A DNA stretch of 64,000 nt from Promicromonospora panici (GTDB lineage Bacteria; Actinomycetota; Actinomycetes; Actinomycetales; Cellulomonadaceae), in assembly GCF_900608595.1 (NCBI RefSeq), contig NZ_UWYY01000010.1, positions 124,001 through 188,000 on the forward strand. Direction: 5' to 3'. Shown here piece by piece: positions 1 to 8,486 of this stretch. The notes below the pieces were generated by a model. That model saw nothing but the letters and a program-made list of their open reading frames with translations, was not told the origin of the DNA and did not search any database. A program made the translations under genes and the position numbers. The first letter of the stretch is position 1; each line of letters opens with the position of its first letter.

Positions 1-641
1 AGCAGCCCCTGGAACCACGGCCAGTGGTACATCGCGCCGAGGGTGTTGTGGATCGCGACGAAGCCTCCGCCGGACCGGACGTACTGCAGCAGCGCCGTCT
101 GGGACGCGTCGTCGAGCATGGTGCGGGAGTTGCTGAGGAACACCACGGCGTCGTACGGGGCGAGCTTGGCCGGGGCGTCGAGCTGGCGCACGTCCTCGGT
201 CCAGTCGACCTCGAACCCGTTCTCCTGCCCCCAGCGGACGACGGCGTTCTGCGCCACGTGCGCCGAGGTGAGCGGCGGGTTCATCCCGGCGGGCAGCAGG
301 GGTCCGAGGTGGGCGTGCCGGGAGCTGCCCGTCGCGGTGAACACCAGCACGCGGACGACGCCGTCGTCGTCGCGGGGCAGGTCCCAGTCGTTGTAGCAGG
401 CCGGGTCGGTGCCGCGGCAGACGCCGTAGTCGGCCAGCTTGTCCCGGTAGGGAGAGGTGCCGCCGGTGGAGGCGGCGGCCTGGCCCGACGACGCGGGCGC
501 GTCGCCGTCGGCAGGTGTCAGCGCTGTCGGCGTCGGGGCCGCGAGGTGCAGGCCGGCCAGCAGCGCGGCGAGGATGGCGAGGCCGAGCACGAACTGCCCC
601 GTGCCGCCGAGCGATTTCCCGAGCATGGTCCTGAGCGACAT
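1..641 (-). CDS. ThuA-like domain protein, secreted or membrane-anchored, 3' end cut by window edge
   Basis: The visible 213 codons start at an ATG preceded by AAAGGAG. An N-terminal hydrophobic stretch (about residues 16-36) acts as signal or anchor and is followed by an Ala/Ser/Thr-rich linker. The body reads as a ThuA-type class I glutamine amidotransferase-like fold: RVLVFTATGSSRHAH near residue 97, then YDAVVFLSNSRTMLDD and GGGFVAIHNTLGAMYHWPWF. ThuA (trehalose utilization) proteins have no firmly known reaction. The gene lies directly downstream of the liv-type transporter genes on the same strand, across a strong hairpin, so it may act on the imported compound or its derivative. The C-terminus is outside the window. 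Confidence 0.8.
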   Translation of the reverse strand, partial: MSLRTMLGKSLGGTGQFVLGLAILAALLAGLHLAAPTPTALTPADGDAPASSGQAAASTGGTSPYRDKLADYGVCRGTDPACYNDWDLPRDDDGVVRVLVFTATGSSRHAHLGPLLPAGMNPPLTSAHVAQNAVVRWGQENGFEVDWTEDVRQLDAPAKLAPYDAVVFLSNSRTMLDDASQTALLQYVRSGGGFVAIHNTLGAMYHWPWFQGL

Positions 642-675
642 GACGGTTCTCCTTTGAACAGCCACCGGTTCTTTG

Positions 676-736
676 GTTGTGGGCGCGATGGTTGCGCCTA
701 CGTGCCCGATTCAGGCGCAACGATCACGCCCACAAC
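676..736 (-). terminator. Long hairpin between the livF and ThuA genes
   Basis: Arms GTTGTGGGCG..TTGCGCC (676-698) and GGCGCAA..CGCCCACAAC (714-736) pair over about 20 bp with one small internal mismatch and a 15-nt loop. The flanking CTTT/AAAG extends the stem. It lies just after the livF stop and before the ThuA start, so it may attenuate rather than fully end transcription. There is no long U-tract. Confidence 0.6.
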
Positions 737-743
737 AAAGGGG

Positions 744-1538
744 TTAGGGGACCTCCTTTGGGCGGCCGCCCAGGTAGAGCTGGGCCAGGCGCGGGTCGGC
801 GAGGAGGTCCGGGGCCGGGCCCGTGATGTGGACCTTGCCGAGGTCCAGGACGCAGCCGACGTCGGCCGCCTCCAGCGCACGCCGCGCGTTCTGCTCCACG
901 AGGAGCACCGCTGTGCCGGCGTCGCGCATCCGCTGTACCTGCTCGAACACGATCGCTGTCGCCTTCGGGTCCAGCCCCATCGACGGCTCGTCCAGGAGCA
1001 CCACCTTGGGCCGCACCATGAGCGAGCGGGCGAACTCGACCTGCTTCTGCTGCCCGCCCGACAGCGCACCGGCCAGCGCGGACCACCGCTCGCCGACCAG
1101 CGGGAACAGCGTGGTGACGAACTCGGTGCGCTCGGCGATCAGCGACCGGTCGCGCACCGTGTAGGCGCCGAGCAGCACGTTCTCCGCGACGGTCATCTCG
1201 GGGAACACGCTGTGCCCCTGCGGCACGTGGGACAGCCCGGAGGCCAGGAGCTGCTGCGGCGTCCGGCCGGTGACGTCTTCGCCGTCGACCATCACCTGCC
1301 CGGAGCGTGGCTTGAGCATGCCGCTGGCCACCTTGAGCACCGTCGACTTGCCGGCGCCGTTCGGCCCGACGAGACAGACCACGCTGGAGGGCGCGACCGT
1401 CACGGACAGCCCGCGCAGCACGAGCGCGGCGCGGCCGTAGCCGGCCTGGATGTTGGTCAGGCGCAGGAGCGGTTCGGCCGCCGGCCCCTCCGCGGCGGAC
1501 GGCTCGGGCGACAGCTCCGGGGTCGGTTCAGACGCCAA
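744..1538 (-). CDS. livF: Branched-chain amino acid-type ABC transporter ATP-binding protein, LivF-like
   Basis: This 264-aa ABC ATPase is of the LivF type (HAAT family importer) and would power uptake of a branched-chain amino acid-like or other small solute. Walker A is GPNGAGKST near residue 58, the signature ALSGGQQKQVE lies near 158, and Walker B VLLDEPSMGLDP near 179 is followed by LVEQNARRAL, a LivF-typical H-loop variant with Gln. An acidic/proline N-terminal extension of about 20 residues precedes the domain. It overlaps the livG end by 11 nt and is the last transporter gene of the livKHMGF-order operon. Confidence 0.9.
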   Translation of the reverse strand: MASEPTPELSPEPSAAEGPAAEPLLRLTNIQAGYGRAALVLRGLSVTVAPSSVVCLVGPNGAGKSTVLKVASGMLKPRSGQVMVDGEDVTGRTPQQLLASGLSHVPQGHSVFPEMTVAENVLLGAYTVRDRSLIAERTEFVTTLFPLVGERWSALAGALSGGQQKQVEFARSLMVRPKVVLLDEPSMGLDPKATAIVFEQVQRMRDAGTAVLLVEQNARRALEAADVGCVLDLGKVHITGPAPDLLADPRLAQLYLGGRPKEVP

Positions 1539-2271
1539 GGTATGCCTCCAGGACCAGCGGGTCGTCCTGCACGACGGCGGGGGTGCCCTGCGCGATCGGC
1601 CGGCCCCGGTCGAACACGACCACGTGGTCGCTCAGGCCCATGACCAGCTCCATGTTGTGCTCCACGATGATGAAGGTGCGGCCCTCGGCGTTGAGCTCGC
1701 GCACCAGGTCGGCGATCCGCTCCACGAGCGCAGGGTTCACCCCGCCTGCCGGCTCGTCGAGCATGATCGTGTGCGGGTCGCCCATGAGCACCCCGGCCAG
1801 CTCCAGGAGCTTCTGCTGACCGTAGGAGATGTCCCGGGCCTCGGCGTGCTCCAGGTGGTCGATACCGACGCGCGCCAGCAGCTCGCGCGCCCGTCCGACG
1901 TCGGCCGCGTTGCGCGAGCCGCGCAGCCGCTGTAGCAGGCCGTGCGGCTGCACCGCGACCAGCACGTTCTCCAGCACCGTGAGCCGGGGAAAGACCCGGC
2001 AGAGCTGGAAGCTGCGGCCGATGCCCGATCGGGCGATCCGGTGCGGCGGCAGCCCGGTCACGTCGCGGTCCTGGTAGGTCACGGTGCCGGCGTCGGGCCG
2101 GATCATGCCGGTGACGCAGTTGAAGAACGTCGTCTTGCCCGAGCCGTTGGGCCCGATCAGGGCGTTGATCTCGCCCTCCTTGAAGGCGACCGAGGCGCCG
2201 TCGATCGCGCGGACGCCGCCGAACGACTTGGTCAGGTCCTGCGTGGCCACCGAGCCTTGCGAACCGGTCAT
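1528..2271 (-). CDS. livG: Branched-chain amino acid-type ABC transporter ATP-binding protein, LivG-like
   Basis: This 247-aa ATPase partners LivF in the importer. Walker A GPNGSGKTTFFN lies near residue 39, the signature is SYGQQKLLELA, and Walker B IMLDEPAGGVNP is followed by IIVEHNMELVM (H-loop His present). The PALVERIADLVRELN segment is typical of LivG. The ATG start (MTGSQG) overlaps the livM stop as ATGA, indicating translational coupling. The reading frame stays open further upstream inside livM, but that part is not this gene. Confidence 0.9.
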   Translation of the reverse strand: MTGSQGSVATQDLTKSFGGVRAIDGASVAFKEGEINALIGPNGSGKTTFFNCVTGMIRPDAGTVTYQDRDVTGLPPHRIARSGIGRSFQLCRVFPRLTVLENVLVAVQPHGLLQRLRGSRNAADVGRARELLARVGIDHLEHAEARDISYGQQKLLELAGVLMGDPHTIMLDEPAGGVNPALVERIADLVRELNAEGRTFIIVEHNMELVMGLSDHVVVFDRGRPIAQGTPAVVQDDPLVLEAYLGV

Positions 2272-3344
2272 CGGGCCGCCTCCTCGCGCTGGTTCGCCAG
2301 CTCCTCGGCGCTCACCTCGCGGATCGACGCCGCGCGGCGCCGCCGGTTCACGAACGAGGTCAGGGCGGGGATGACGCCGTCGGGCATGAACAGGACGACC
2401 AGGCCGAGCAGGACGCCGGTGGCGACCAGGTGCAGCTGCGTGTCGCCGTACTGCGACTTGAACACCTCGACCGCGTACCCCACGACAACCGCCCCGAGCA
2501 GCGGCCCGAACAGGCTCCGCACGCCGCCGAGCAGGGACATCAGCACCATGTAGGTGCCGACCAGGATCGAGAACTGGAAGATCGGGTCGAGGTAGCCGAA
2601 CCACAGCGCGTACAGGCCGCCGCCCAGTGCGGTGAAGAACGCGCTGGTCACCAGGGCGGTGAGCTTGTAGGCGAAGGTGGGCACGCCCAGCGCCTGGGCC
2701 TTGTCCTCGTCCTCGCGGATCGCCTTGAGGCCCGCGCCCAGCCGGGACCGCTCGATGGCCCACCACGTGAGCAGCGCGAGGGCGAGCAGCACGGCGTGCA
2801 GGTAGAAGAACCGTTCGTGCTGCTCGGGCCGCAGCACCTCGGTGCCGAACGGCCGCGGCACGCGCAGCCCGCCCGAGCCCCCGGTGAAGTCGTGCCAGCT
2901 CTGGAAGGTGAGCTGCAGGATCAGGACGAGCGCTATCGACACGATCACGAACGAGGCGCCGCGCACCCGCAGCGACGCGATGCCGACCGGGATCGCGATC
3001 AGCGCCACGATCAGGCCGCCCGCGATCAGCGCGAGCCAGGGGTCCAGCCCGGTGCGGAGGATGAGCAGCGCCGTCGCGTAGCCGCCGAGCCCCGAGTAGG
3101 CGGCGTGGCCCAGGGAGATGTACCCGGTGAACCCGCCCACCAGGTTCCATGACGTGGCGAGCACCGCGTAGCTCAGGATCACGACGCCGACGGACAGGAT
3201 GAACGGATCGGGTGCCAGGGACGGGAACAGGAGCACGACCGCCACGAGGGCGAGGAGGCCGGCGATCCGGGCCACGCGCGCCGCCGTCGGGCGGCCGGAG
3301 CGGGTCGGTGCGGGGGCCGCCGTCGGGCTAGAAGCGTTGGGCAA
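2268..3344 (-). CDS. livM: Branched-chain amino acid-type ABC permease, LivM-like
   Basis: This 358-aa polytopic permease has roughly 8-10 hydrophobic segments. It carries the LivM hallmark of an N-terminal hydrophobic run followed by SWNLVGGFTGYISLGHAAYSG, and the EAA-like loop IREDEDKAQALGV. The TTG start at 3344 is chosen because GGAGG lies 5 nt upstream. It overlaps the livH stop by 17 nt. Its product should form the heterodimeric channel with LivH. Confidence 0.9.
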   Translation of the reverse strand: MPNASSPTAAPAPTRSGRPTAARVARIAGLLALVAVVLLFPSLAPDPFILSVGVVILSYAVLATSWNLVGGFTGYISLGHAAYSGLGGYATALLILRTGLDPWLALIAGGLIVALIAIPVGIASLRVRGASFVIVSIALVLILQLTFQSWHDFTGGSGGLRVPRPFGTEVLRPEQHERFFYLHAVLLALALLTWWAIERSRLGAGLKAIREDEDKAQALGVPTFAYKLTALVTSAFFTALGGGLYALWFGYLDPIFQFSILVGTYMVLMSLLGGVRSLFGPLLGAVVVGYAVEVFKSQYGDTQLHLVATGVLLGLVVLFMPDGVIPALTSFVNRRRRAASIREVSAEELANQREEAAR

Positions 3345-4212
3345 GGCGACCTCCGAAGAATCCCTGCGGGCGGATCATGAGGGTCACGAACAGGGCCAGG
3401 TAGAACACGGTCTGCGCCCACGTGGTGCCGAGCGGCACCTGGAGCAGGCTCGCGGCCACGCCGAGCAGGAGGGCCGCGATCGCGGCCCCGGGGATGCTGC
3501 CCAGCCCGCCGACGACGATGATCGCCATCAGCGGCCCGATCCAGTGCCAGTGCAGCGACGGATAGATCGTGTAGTCGAGCGCGAGCGCCGTGCCGCCGAT
3601 CGCGGCCGTGGCCAGGCCCAGGCCGAAGCCGAGCCCGGCCACGCGGTCGGTGTCGATGCCGACCAGCCGGGCCGCCTCGGGATGCTGGGTGGTCGCCCGC
3701 AGCGCCCGGCCGAACGACGTCTTGCGCAGGATCACGAACAGCGCGCCGAGTGAGATCGCCGCCAGGGCGAACGCGATCAGCTTCACGACGGCGATGCTGA
3801 CGCCGGCCACCTCGATGCTCGTCCCGGAGTAGCCGAGCTGGACGCGCCGCTGCGTGCCGGTCCACACGAAGCCGAGCAGGCCCTCGATGGTCAGAGCGAT
3901 GGCGAACGTCAGCAGCACCGACATGGTCGTCAGGCTGATCGGCCGCAGCCGCGAGACCAGGAACCGCTGCATCCCGTACCCGACCACGAAGAACAGCGGC
4001 ACCGTGATGACCAGCGACAGCAGCGGGTCCAGCCCGGAGGTCTCGTGGAAGTACCAGGCGAGGTATGCCGCGAGGATCAGGAATGCGGAGTGCGCGATCA
4101 TGACCACCCGCATGACGCCGAAGTAGAGCGTCAGTCCGGCGGCCAGGAGGGCGTACAGCCCGCCCAGCAGGACGCCCAGCACCAGGCTCTGCGCGAACAG
4201 GGCACCGGTCAT
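3328..4212 (-). CDS. livH: Branched-chain amino acid-type ABC permease, LivH-like
   Basis: This 294-aa inner-membrane permease starts MTGALFAQSLVLGVLLGGLYALLAAG, the LivH-type opening (GLLLGGLYALLAxG). It has about eight transmembrane segments and the loop RATTQHPEAARLVGIDTDRV, which contacts the ATPases. It sits 4 nt after the binding-protein gene and overlaps livM. The ligand cannot be read from the sequence; families with this architecture also carry amides, urea or aromatic compounds. Confidence 0.9.
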   Translation of the reverse strand: MTGALFAQSLVLGVLLGGLYALLAAGLTLYFGVMRVVMIAHSAFLILAAYLAWYFHETSGLDPLLSLVITVPLFFVVGYGMQRFLVSRLRPISLTTMSVLLTFAIALTIEGLLGFVWTGTQRRVQLGYSGTSIEVAGVSIAVVKLIAFALAAISLGALFVILRKTSFGRALRATTQHPEAARLVGIDTDRVAGLGFGLGLATAAIGGTALALDYTIYPSLHWHWIGPLMAIIVVGGLGSIPGAAIAALLLGVAASLLQVPLGTTWAQTVFYLALFVTLMIRPQGFFGGRLAQRF

Positions 4213-4216
4213 GCGA

Positions 4217-5458
4217 TCACCACTCGGGCTTCGGGTGGATGATGTCGGCTTCCTTGACGTCGTCGGGCAGCACGATCTTGATCTCGCCGTCCACGTACTG
4301 CTGGATCAGGTGGGCGCTCTGCGGCCGTCCGTCGGCGTCCCAGCTCAGCGGGCCGACGACGGTCTCGACCTCGTTCTCGTGCAGCCAGTCGACGAGCTGC
4401 TCCTGGCACTCCGGCGACGGGTCGGCGCAGCCCACGGCCTCGACCGCGGCGGCTACGACCTGTCCCGTGGTCCAGGCGTTCGCCTCGTCCTCGGCCGGCG
4501 GGGCGTCGTGCTCGGCCGTGTAGAAGTCCACGAACTCCTGGTTGGACGGGTACGGGGCCGACGGCGTGTACCCGGTGGGCGCGATGATGCCCTCGGTCTT
4601 GTCGCCGATGGCGGCGGGGAACTCGGCGTTCGTCGGCGCGCCGGAGACCGCCGCCATCTGGGGCTGGTAGCCCTGCTGCTGCAGGGCGACGATGAGGTTG
4701 ACGCCGTCCTGGTACTGCGAGCCGACGATGAGCAGGTCGGCATCCGAGTCCGCGATCTTCGCCGCGATCCCGCTGAAGTCCGTGGTGTTCGGCGGGTAGA
4801 CCTCGTCGACCACCACCTCGATGCCCTCGTCGGCCAGCGCGTCGCGCAGGCCGTACGCGGTGCCCTGGGCGAACGGGTCGTCCATGGAGGCGACGGCTAT
4901 CGACTCGGGAAGCTCGTCCTCGGGCAGGGCGAGGATGTACTCCGTGAGGTGGTTGTAGTGGTCGTCGGCGATGGCCGGCGCGGCGTAGAAGAGGTTGCCG
5001 AAGCCCTGCTCGAACACCTCGGCGGCGGCACCGGCCGGCTCCACGAAGAGGAAGCCGTAGTCCTGGGCCACCTGCGCGGCGGGGACGACGAGCCGGGTCG
5101 AGAACGGTCCGAAGACGAGGTCGACGCCGTCCTGGTTGATCAGTCGTTCGTAGTCGGAGGCGACCCGGTCCGCGTTGGACTGGTCGTCGACGATGATCAG
5201 CTCCACCTGGCGGCCCAGGAGCCCGCCGTTCTCGTTCACGTGCTTCGCCCAGGCCTCGTAGCCGCGCTGCACGCCCTTGCCGGGCTCGGCGAAGTCGCCG
5301 GTCAGCGGGAGCGAGACGCCGATGACTATCGGGTCGTCGGGGCCGTCGGTCCCCTCGCCCTGGTTGCCGCCCTCGTTGGGGTTCGCCAGGCAGGCGGACA
5401 GGGTCAGAGCCGTCGTCGCGGCGATAGCCGCTACCGTCAGCCGTCGGGTTGCTCTCAT
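4217..5458 (-). CDS. livK: Substrate-binding lipoprotein of a liv-type ABC transporter
   Basis: This 413-aa periplasmic-binding-type lipoprotein has signal MRATRRLTVAAIAATTALT and lipobox LSAC (Cys 23), then a Gly/Asp/Glu-rich linker. The mature part begins PIVIGVSLPLTGDFAEPGKGVQRGYEAW, the type I fold of the Leu/Ile/Val-binding family. It contains DDQSNADRVASDYERLI and a late Cys pair (CADPSPEC). It is first in the operon behind the LacI-type operator. The pairing with a LacI regulator and a ThuA gene suggests a sugar-derived or non-amino-acid ligand, which is inference only. Confidence 0.88.
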   Translation of the reverse strand: MRATRRLTVAAIAATTALTLSACLANPNEGGNQGEGTDGPDDPIVIGVSLPLTGDFAEPGKGVQRGYEAWAKHVNENGGLLGRQVELIIVDDQSNADRVASDYERLINQDGVDLVFGPFSTRLVVPAAQVAQDYGFLFVEPAGAAAEVFEQGFGNLFYAAPAIADDHYNHLTEYILALPEDELPESIAVASMDDPFAQGTAYGLRDALADEGIEVVVDEVYPPNTTDFSGIAAKIADSDADLLIVGSQYQDGVNLIVALQQQGYQPQMAAVSGAPTNAEFPAAIGDKTEGIIAPTGYTPSAPYPSNQEFVDFYTAEHDAPPAEDEANAWTTGQVVAAAVEAVGCADPSPECQEQLVDWLHENEVETVVGPLSWDADGRPQSAHLIQQYVDGEIKIVLPDDVKEADIIHPKPEW

Positions 5459-5473
5459 GGTCCACTCCCTTGT

Positions 5474-5500
5474 GGCAAGCGCTTCCGTAACCGCTTACGG
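5474..5500. promoter_or_regulatory. LacI-type operator in the livK/LacI divergent promoter region
   Basis: Two adjoining palindromes lie between the divergent genes: GGAAGCGCTTGCC on the minus strand around AAGCGCTT (5477-5484), and CCGTAA-N4-TTACGG (5485-5500). AAGCGCTT cores with a central CG are typical LacI/GalR-family sites. The position just upstream of livK suggests autoregulated repression of both directions. Confidence 0.6.
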
Positions 5501-5570
5501 CACTCTAGGAACCTGGGACCCTTGGTGACAAGGTCTTGGTGCGATCCATTACCCGTGGCGAGGAGATCTC

Positions 5571-6617
5571 ATGCGGAAGCACACCGCCGGGCTGCGCCTG
5601 GTCGACGTCGCCGAGCACGCCGGCGTGTCCATCGCCACCGCCTCGCGCGCGCTGTCCGGCGCGTCCGGGGTGTCCGAGTCCCTCGCGGAGCGGGTGCGCG
5701 CCGTAGCCGCTGAGCTGGGCTACGTGGCGAACGTGCACGCGCGGTCGCTCGCGAGCGGCGCCCGCCCGGGGGTCGGGCTCGTGGTGCACGAGATCGGCGA
5801 CCCATACTTCGCCGAGATCGCGAGCGGCGTGCTGGAGGTCGCGGGCCGGCACGGGCGCATGGCGCAGATCTGCCACACCGGCCGGGACCCGTACGCCGAG
5901 GTCGCGCAGCTGCGGGCGCTCGTCAACGCCCGCGTCGGGATTATCCTCGTGGCAGGATCCGGGCACCTCGATGGAGACGTCCAGGCGCGCATGAAGGCCG
6001 AGGTGCACGCCTTCGAGGAGGCGGGCGGCCGGGTCGCCGTCATCGGCCGGCACCCCGGGCTCGGCGTCGACGCGGTGGTGCCCGCCAACGTCGAGGGCGG
6101 ACAAGCGATCGCGGGGCACCTGCTCGAGCTCGGGCACCGGCGCATCGGGGTGGCGGCCGGATCGCGCCGGCTCGCCACGATGGCCGACCGGCTCGCCGGC
6201 GTCTCGCGGTCACTGGAGGCGTACGGCCTGACGCTGGGCGACCTGCCCCTGGTCGAGGCGGAGTTCACGCTCGAGGGCGGCAAGGAGGCCGCCCGGCGCA
6301 TCCTCGACGAGCACCCGGACGTGACGGCGATCCTCGCGCTCAACGACGACATGGCCGTCGGTGTGCTGTCGGTGCTGGGGGAGCGGGGGATCGCGGTGCC
6401 GGGTGACGTGTCGGTGACCGGGTTCGACGACGTCACCGTGGCCGGGCACCTGTCGCCCGCCCTGACGACGGTGCGTCTGCCCATGAAGGAGATGGGGCGC
6501 CAGGCGCTCGAGCTCGCGCTGCTGCCGCGGGCTGCGCGGGCCCGGCGTCGGACGGCGGAGCAGAAGCTGATGGTGCGGGCCTCGACGGCGCGGGTGCGGG
6601 CGCCGTCGGCCGGGTAG
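5571..6617 (+). CDS. LacI family transcriptional regulator
   Basis: This 348-aa repressor has the N-terminal helix-turn-helix VDVAEHAGVSIATASRALSG followed by the hinge helix VRAVAAELGYVANVHARSLASG. A type I periplasmic-binding-like sensor domain ends with the dimerising FDDVTVAGHLSPALTTVR. The ATG has GAGGAG 5 nt upstream. It is transcribed divergently from the liv operon, and the shared 110-nt spacer contains a palindromic operator. Its effector is probably the imported solute or a metabolite of it. Confidence 0.9.
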   Translation: MRKHTAGLRLVDVAEHAGVSIATASRALSGASGVSESLAERVRAVAAELGYVANVHARSLASGARPGVGLVVHEIGDPYFAEIASGVLEVAGRHGRMAQICHTGRDPYAEVAQLRALVNARVGIILVAGSGHLDGDVQARMKAEVHAFEEAGGRVAVIGRHPGLGVDAVVPANVEGGQAIAGHLLELGHRRIGVAAGSRRLATMADRLAGVSRSLEAYGLTLGDLPLVEAEFTLEGGKEAARRILDEHPDVTAILALNDDMAVGVLSVLGERGIAVPGDVSVTGFDDVTVAGHLSPALTTVRLPMKEMGRQALELALLPRAARARRRTAEQKLMVRASTARVRAPSAG

Positions 6618-6742
6618 GCCTTTCCCCGGAACGATGGCAGGCCGGGACCGAGGCGCACCAGCCGCCAGGTCTGTCGGTCGTTTTCCACAGGCTTCGCACG
6701 GTGGATGAGAACGACCCGGCGATCCGTGGCAGGCTGTGCGCC

Positions 6743-6805
6743 ATGTTGAGAACGACTCTCGTTCGCGCTCGGATCGGCCGCGCTCGTATCGACGGAGCGT
6801 GCTGA
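6743..6805 (+). CDS. Possible 20-codon leader ORF before the ATP-grasp gene
   Basis: An ATG opens a 20-residue reading frame beginning MLRTTLVRARIG and ending in Cys, with stop TGA one nucleotide before the GTG of the ATP-grasp gene. The tight spacing suggests translational coupling or a regulatory leader. Its start overlaps a palindrome (6750-6764), and no clear ribosome-binding site is visible. It could equally be chance, with the palindrome lying in an untranslated leader. Confidence 0.3.
   Translation: MLRTTLVRARIGRARIDGAC
6747..6764. promoter_or_regulatory. Palindromic site upstream of the ATP-grasp gene, weakly Zur-box-like
   Basis: GAACGA-CTC-TCGTTC (6750-6764) is a perfect inverted repeat. 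The overlapping TGAGAACGAC resembles the left half of the Zur-box-like palindromes at 9567 and 9606, and the same 10 bases also occur at 6704-6713. Proximity to the zinc-free ribosomal cluster makes zinc control plausible but unproven. Confidence 0.4.
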
Positions 6806-6806
6806 C

Positions 6807-8078
6807 GTGGCGAACCTGCTCATGATCGAGAGCTGGTTGCAGTCCACCGGCCTGATGCTCCCGCCCCTGCTGCGCGACGGCGGCCACACCTACGTGCTGG
6901 TCACCCGCGACCCCGACCTGTACCGCCTGCCCGACGGCACGCCGCACCCCGTCCTCGCCCTCGCCGACGGGGTGGTCGTCGCCGAGACCAACGACGACGC
7001 CGCGCTCGTCGCGGCCACCCGGCGGATCGCGGCGGCCCGGACGATCGACGGCGTGCTGACGACCTGCGACTACTACCTCCCCGCGGTAGCCCTGGTCGCC
7101 GAGGAGCTCGGGCTGCCGGGTGCGCCGGCGGACGTCCTGCGCACCGCGACCCGCAAGCACCGGGTGCGCCAGGCGCTCGCGGCCAGGGGAGTACCGGACG
7201 TGCCGTTCGCTGTCGCCGCCACCAGGGACCAGGCGCACAAGGCTGCGGCGGACCTCGGCTACCCGCTGGTGGTCAAACCGGTCGACATGAACTCCGGGAC
7301 CGGCGTGCGCAAGGTGGTCGACGAGGCCGGCCTCGCGGTCGCCTTCGCCGAGGCGGTCGCCCCCGAGCGCAACACGCGTGACCAGCCGCTGGAGCGGCTC
7401 GCTCTGCTCGAGCGCGTCCTGCAGGGGCCGGAGTACAGCGTCGAGTCGGTGACGCGCGACGGCGTCACGAGGGTGCTGGGCATCACCGCGAAGTCTGTGG
7501 CGGAGCCGGGCGTCGAGGCCGGTTCCGGGTTCGTCGAGTCGGGGCACCTGTTCCCCGCCCCGCTCGCGCCCGCCGAGCGTGCGGCGATCGAGCGGCATGT
7601 CGTAGCCGTGCTCGACGCCGTCGGCCTCACCCACGGGATCAGCCACACCGAGGTGCGGGTCACCGCCGTCGGGCCGCGACTGATCGAGCTGAACCCCCGA
7701 CAGGGCGGCGGCTACATCTTCGAGCTGGTGCGCCTGGTGACGGGGTTCAACCCGCTGCAGGTGCTGGTCGACCTGGCACTGGGCCGGGAGCCGGTGCCGG
7801 GTCCGTCGGTTGCCACGAGCGCGGCGGTCGCCTTCCTCCTGGCCGACGCCGACGGCGTCGTGCGGGAGGTCCGGGGCGCTCAGCGCCTGGCCGAGGACGG
7901 CCGCGTGCTCGGCCACGAGACGCCGTCGGCCGGCCGGGAGGTGCGGCCCGGCGACAACAACGAGCGGATCGGCCATGTCCTGGTCGTGGACCGGACGGGC
8001 CACGAGGCGAAGACCTGGGCCGACGACCTGGCATCCGGCCTAAACATCACGATCGACGCCAGAATCCCCACCCCCTGA
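6807..8078 (+). CDS. ATP-grasp domain carboxylate-amine ligase family protein
   Basis: The product has 423 aa. A pre-ATP-grasp N-terminus (LLMIESWLQSTGLMLPPLL) is followed by an ATP-grasp core with nucleotide-binding YPLVVKPVDMNSGTGV near residue 152, LQGPEYSVESVTRDG, and the metal-binding segment RLIELNPRQGGGY near 290. Such ligases join a carboxylate to an amine via an acyl phosphate, often an amino acid in dipeptide or metallophore synthesis. The GTG start has GGAG 9 nt upstream. It converges on the zinc-free ribosomal operon across a shared terminator. The substrate is unknown. Confidence 0.78.
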   Translation: MANLLMIESWLQSTGLMLPPLLRDGGHTYVLVTRDPDLYRLPDGTPHPVLALADGVVVAETNDDAALVAATRRIAAARTIDGVLTTCDYYLPAVALVAEELGLPGAPADVLRTATRKHRVRQALAARGVPDVPFAVAATRDQAHKAAADLGYPLVVKPVDMNSGTGVRKVVDEAGLAVAFAEAVAPERNTRDQPLERLALLERVLQGPEYSVESVTRDGVTRVLGITAKSVAEPGVEAGSGFVESGHLFPAPLAPAERAAIERHVVAVLDAVGLTHGISHTEVRVTAVGPRLIELNPRQGGGYIFELVRLVTGFNPLQVLVDLALGREPVPGPSVATSAAVAFLLADADGVVREVRGAQRLAEDGRVLGHETPSAGREVRPGDNNERIGHVLVVDRTGHEAKTWADDLASGLNITIDARIPTP

Positions 8079-8093
8079 CCGAAGCCCACAACG

Positions 8094-8123
8094 AACGCCC
8101 CGGCGCTGGTGCGCCGGGGCGTT
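8094..8123. terminator. Bidirectional rho-independent-type hairpin
   Basis: AACGCCCCGGCG and CGCCGGGGCGTT form a perfect 12-bp stem with a 6-nt loop between two convergent genes (ATP-grasp and rpmF). The AA and TT ends give short U-runs in both directions. Confidence 0.85.
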
Positions 8124-8143
8124 GTCTCGTGGTGCGGGTGGTG

Positions 8144-8314
8144 TCAGTCCGGGACGATCAGGCCGCGGCGGACGGCGGGGACCAGGCGGGCTGGGACCTT
8201 CACCTGCCGCCCGTCCACCGTGGTCACGGGGACGAGCTCGGGCACCTGGGCCTTCCACTGCGAGCGCCGGGACCGCGTGTTCGACCGGGACATCTTTCTC
8301 TTGGGGACCGCCAT
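8144..8314 (-). CDS. rpmF: Ribosomal protein bL32, zinc-independent paralog
   Basis: This 56-aa protein starts [20 protein letters not shown], the bL32 signature. The two CXXC zinc-ribbon pairs of canonical bL32 are absent and the protein has no cysteine, so it is the C-minus form thought to replace the zinc form during zinc starvation. It is last in the six-gene ribosomal operon, 4 nt after rpmG, and precedes a terminator. Confidence 0.92.
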   Translation of the reverse strand: MAVPKRKMSRSNTRSRRSQWKAQVPELVPVTTVDGRQVKVPARLVPAVRRGLIVPD

Positions 8315-8318
8315 GGGG

Positions 8319-8486
8319 TCAGCGCTCCTCGCGGAAGTCCACGTGCTGGCGGACGACGGGGTCGAACTTGCGCAGGACGAGCCGGTCGGGGTCGTTGCGC
8401 CGGTTCTTGCGGGTCACGTAGGTGAACCCGGTGCCCGCCGTCGAGCGCAGCTTGATGATCGGTCGGAGGTCTACGCGCGAGGCCAT
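8319..8486 (-). CDS. rpmG: Ribosomal protein bL33, zinc-independent paralog
   Basis: The 55-aa protein contains the bL33 core [22 protein letters not shown] and ends in [18 protein letters not shown]. No cysteines are present, unlike zinc-binding bL33, so this is a C-minus paralog. Its start overlaps the rpmE2 stop by one base (TGATG), consistent with coupled translation. Confidence 0.93.
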   Translation of the reverse strand: MASRVDLRPIIKLRSTAGTGFTYVTRKNRRNDPDRLVLRKFDPVVRQHVDFREER

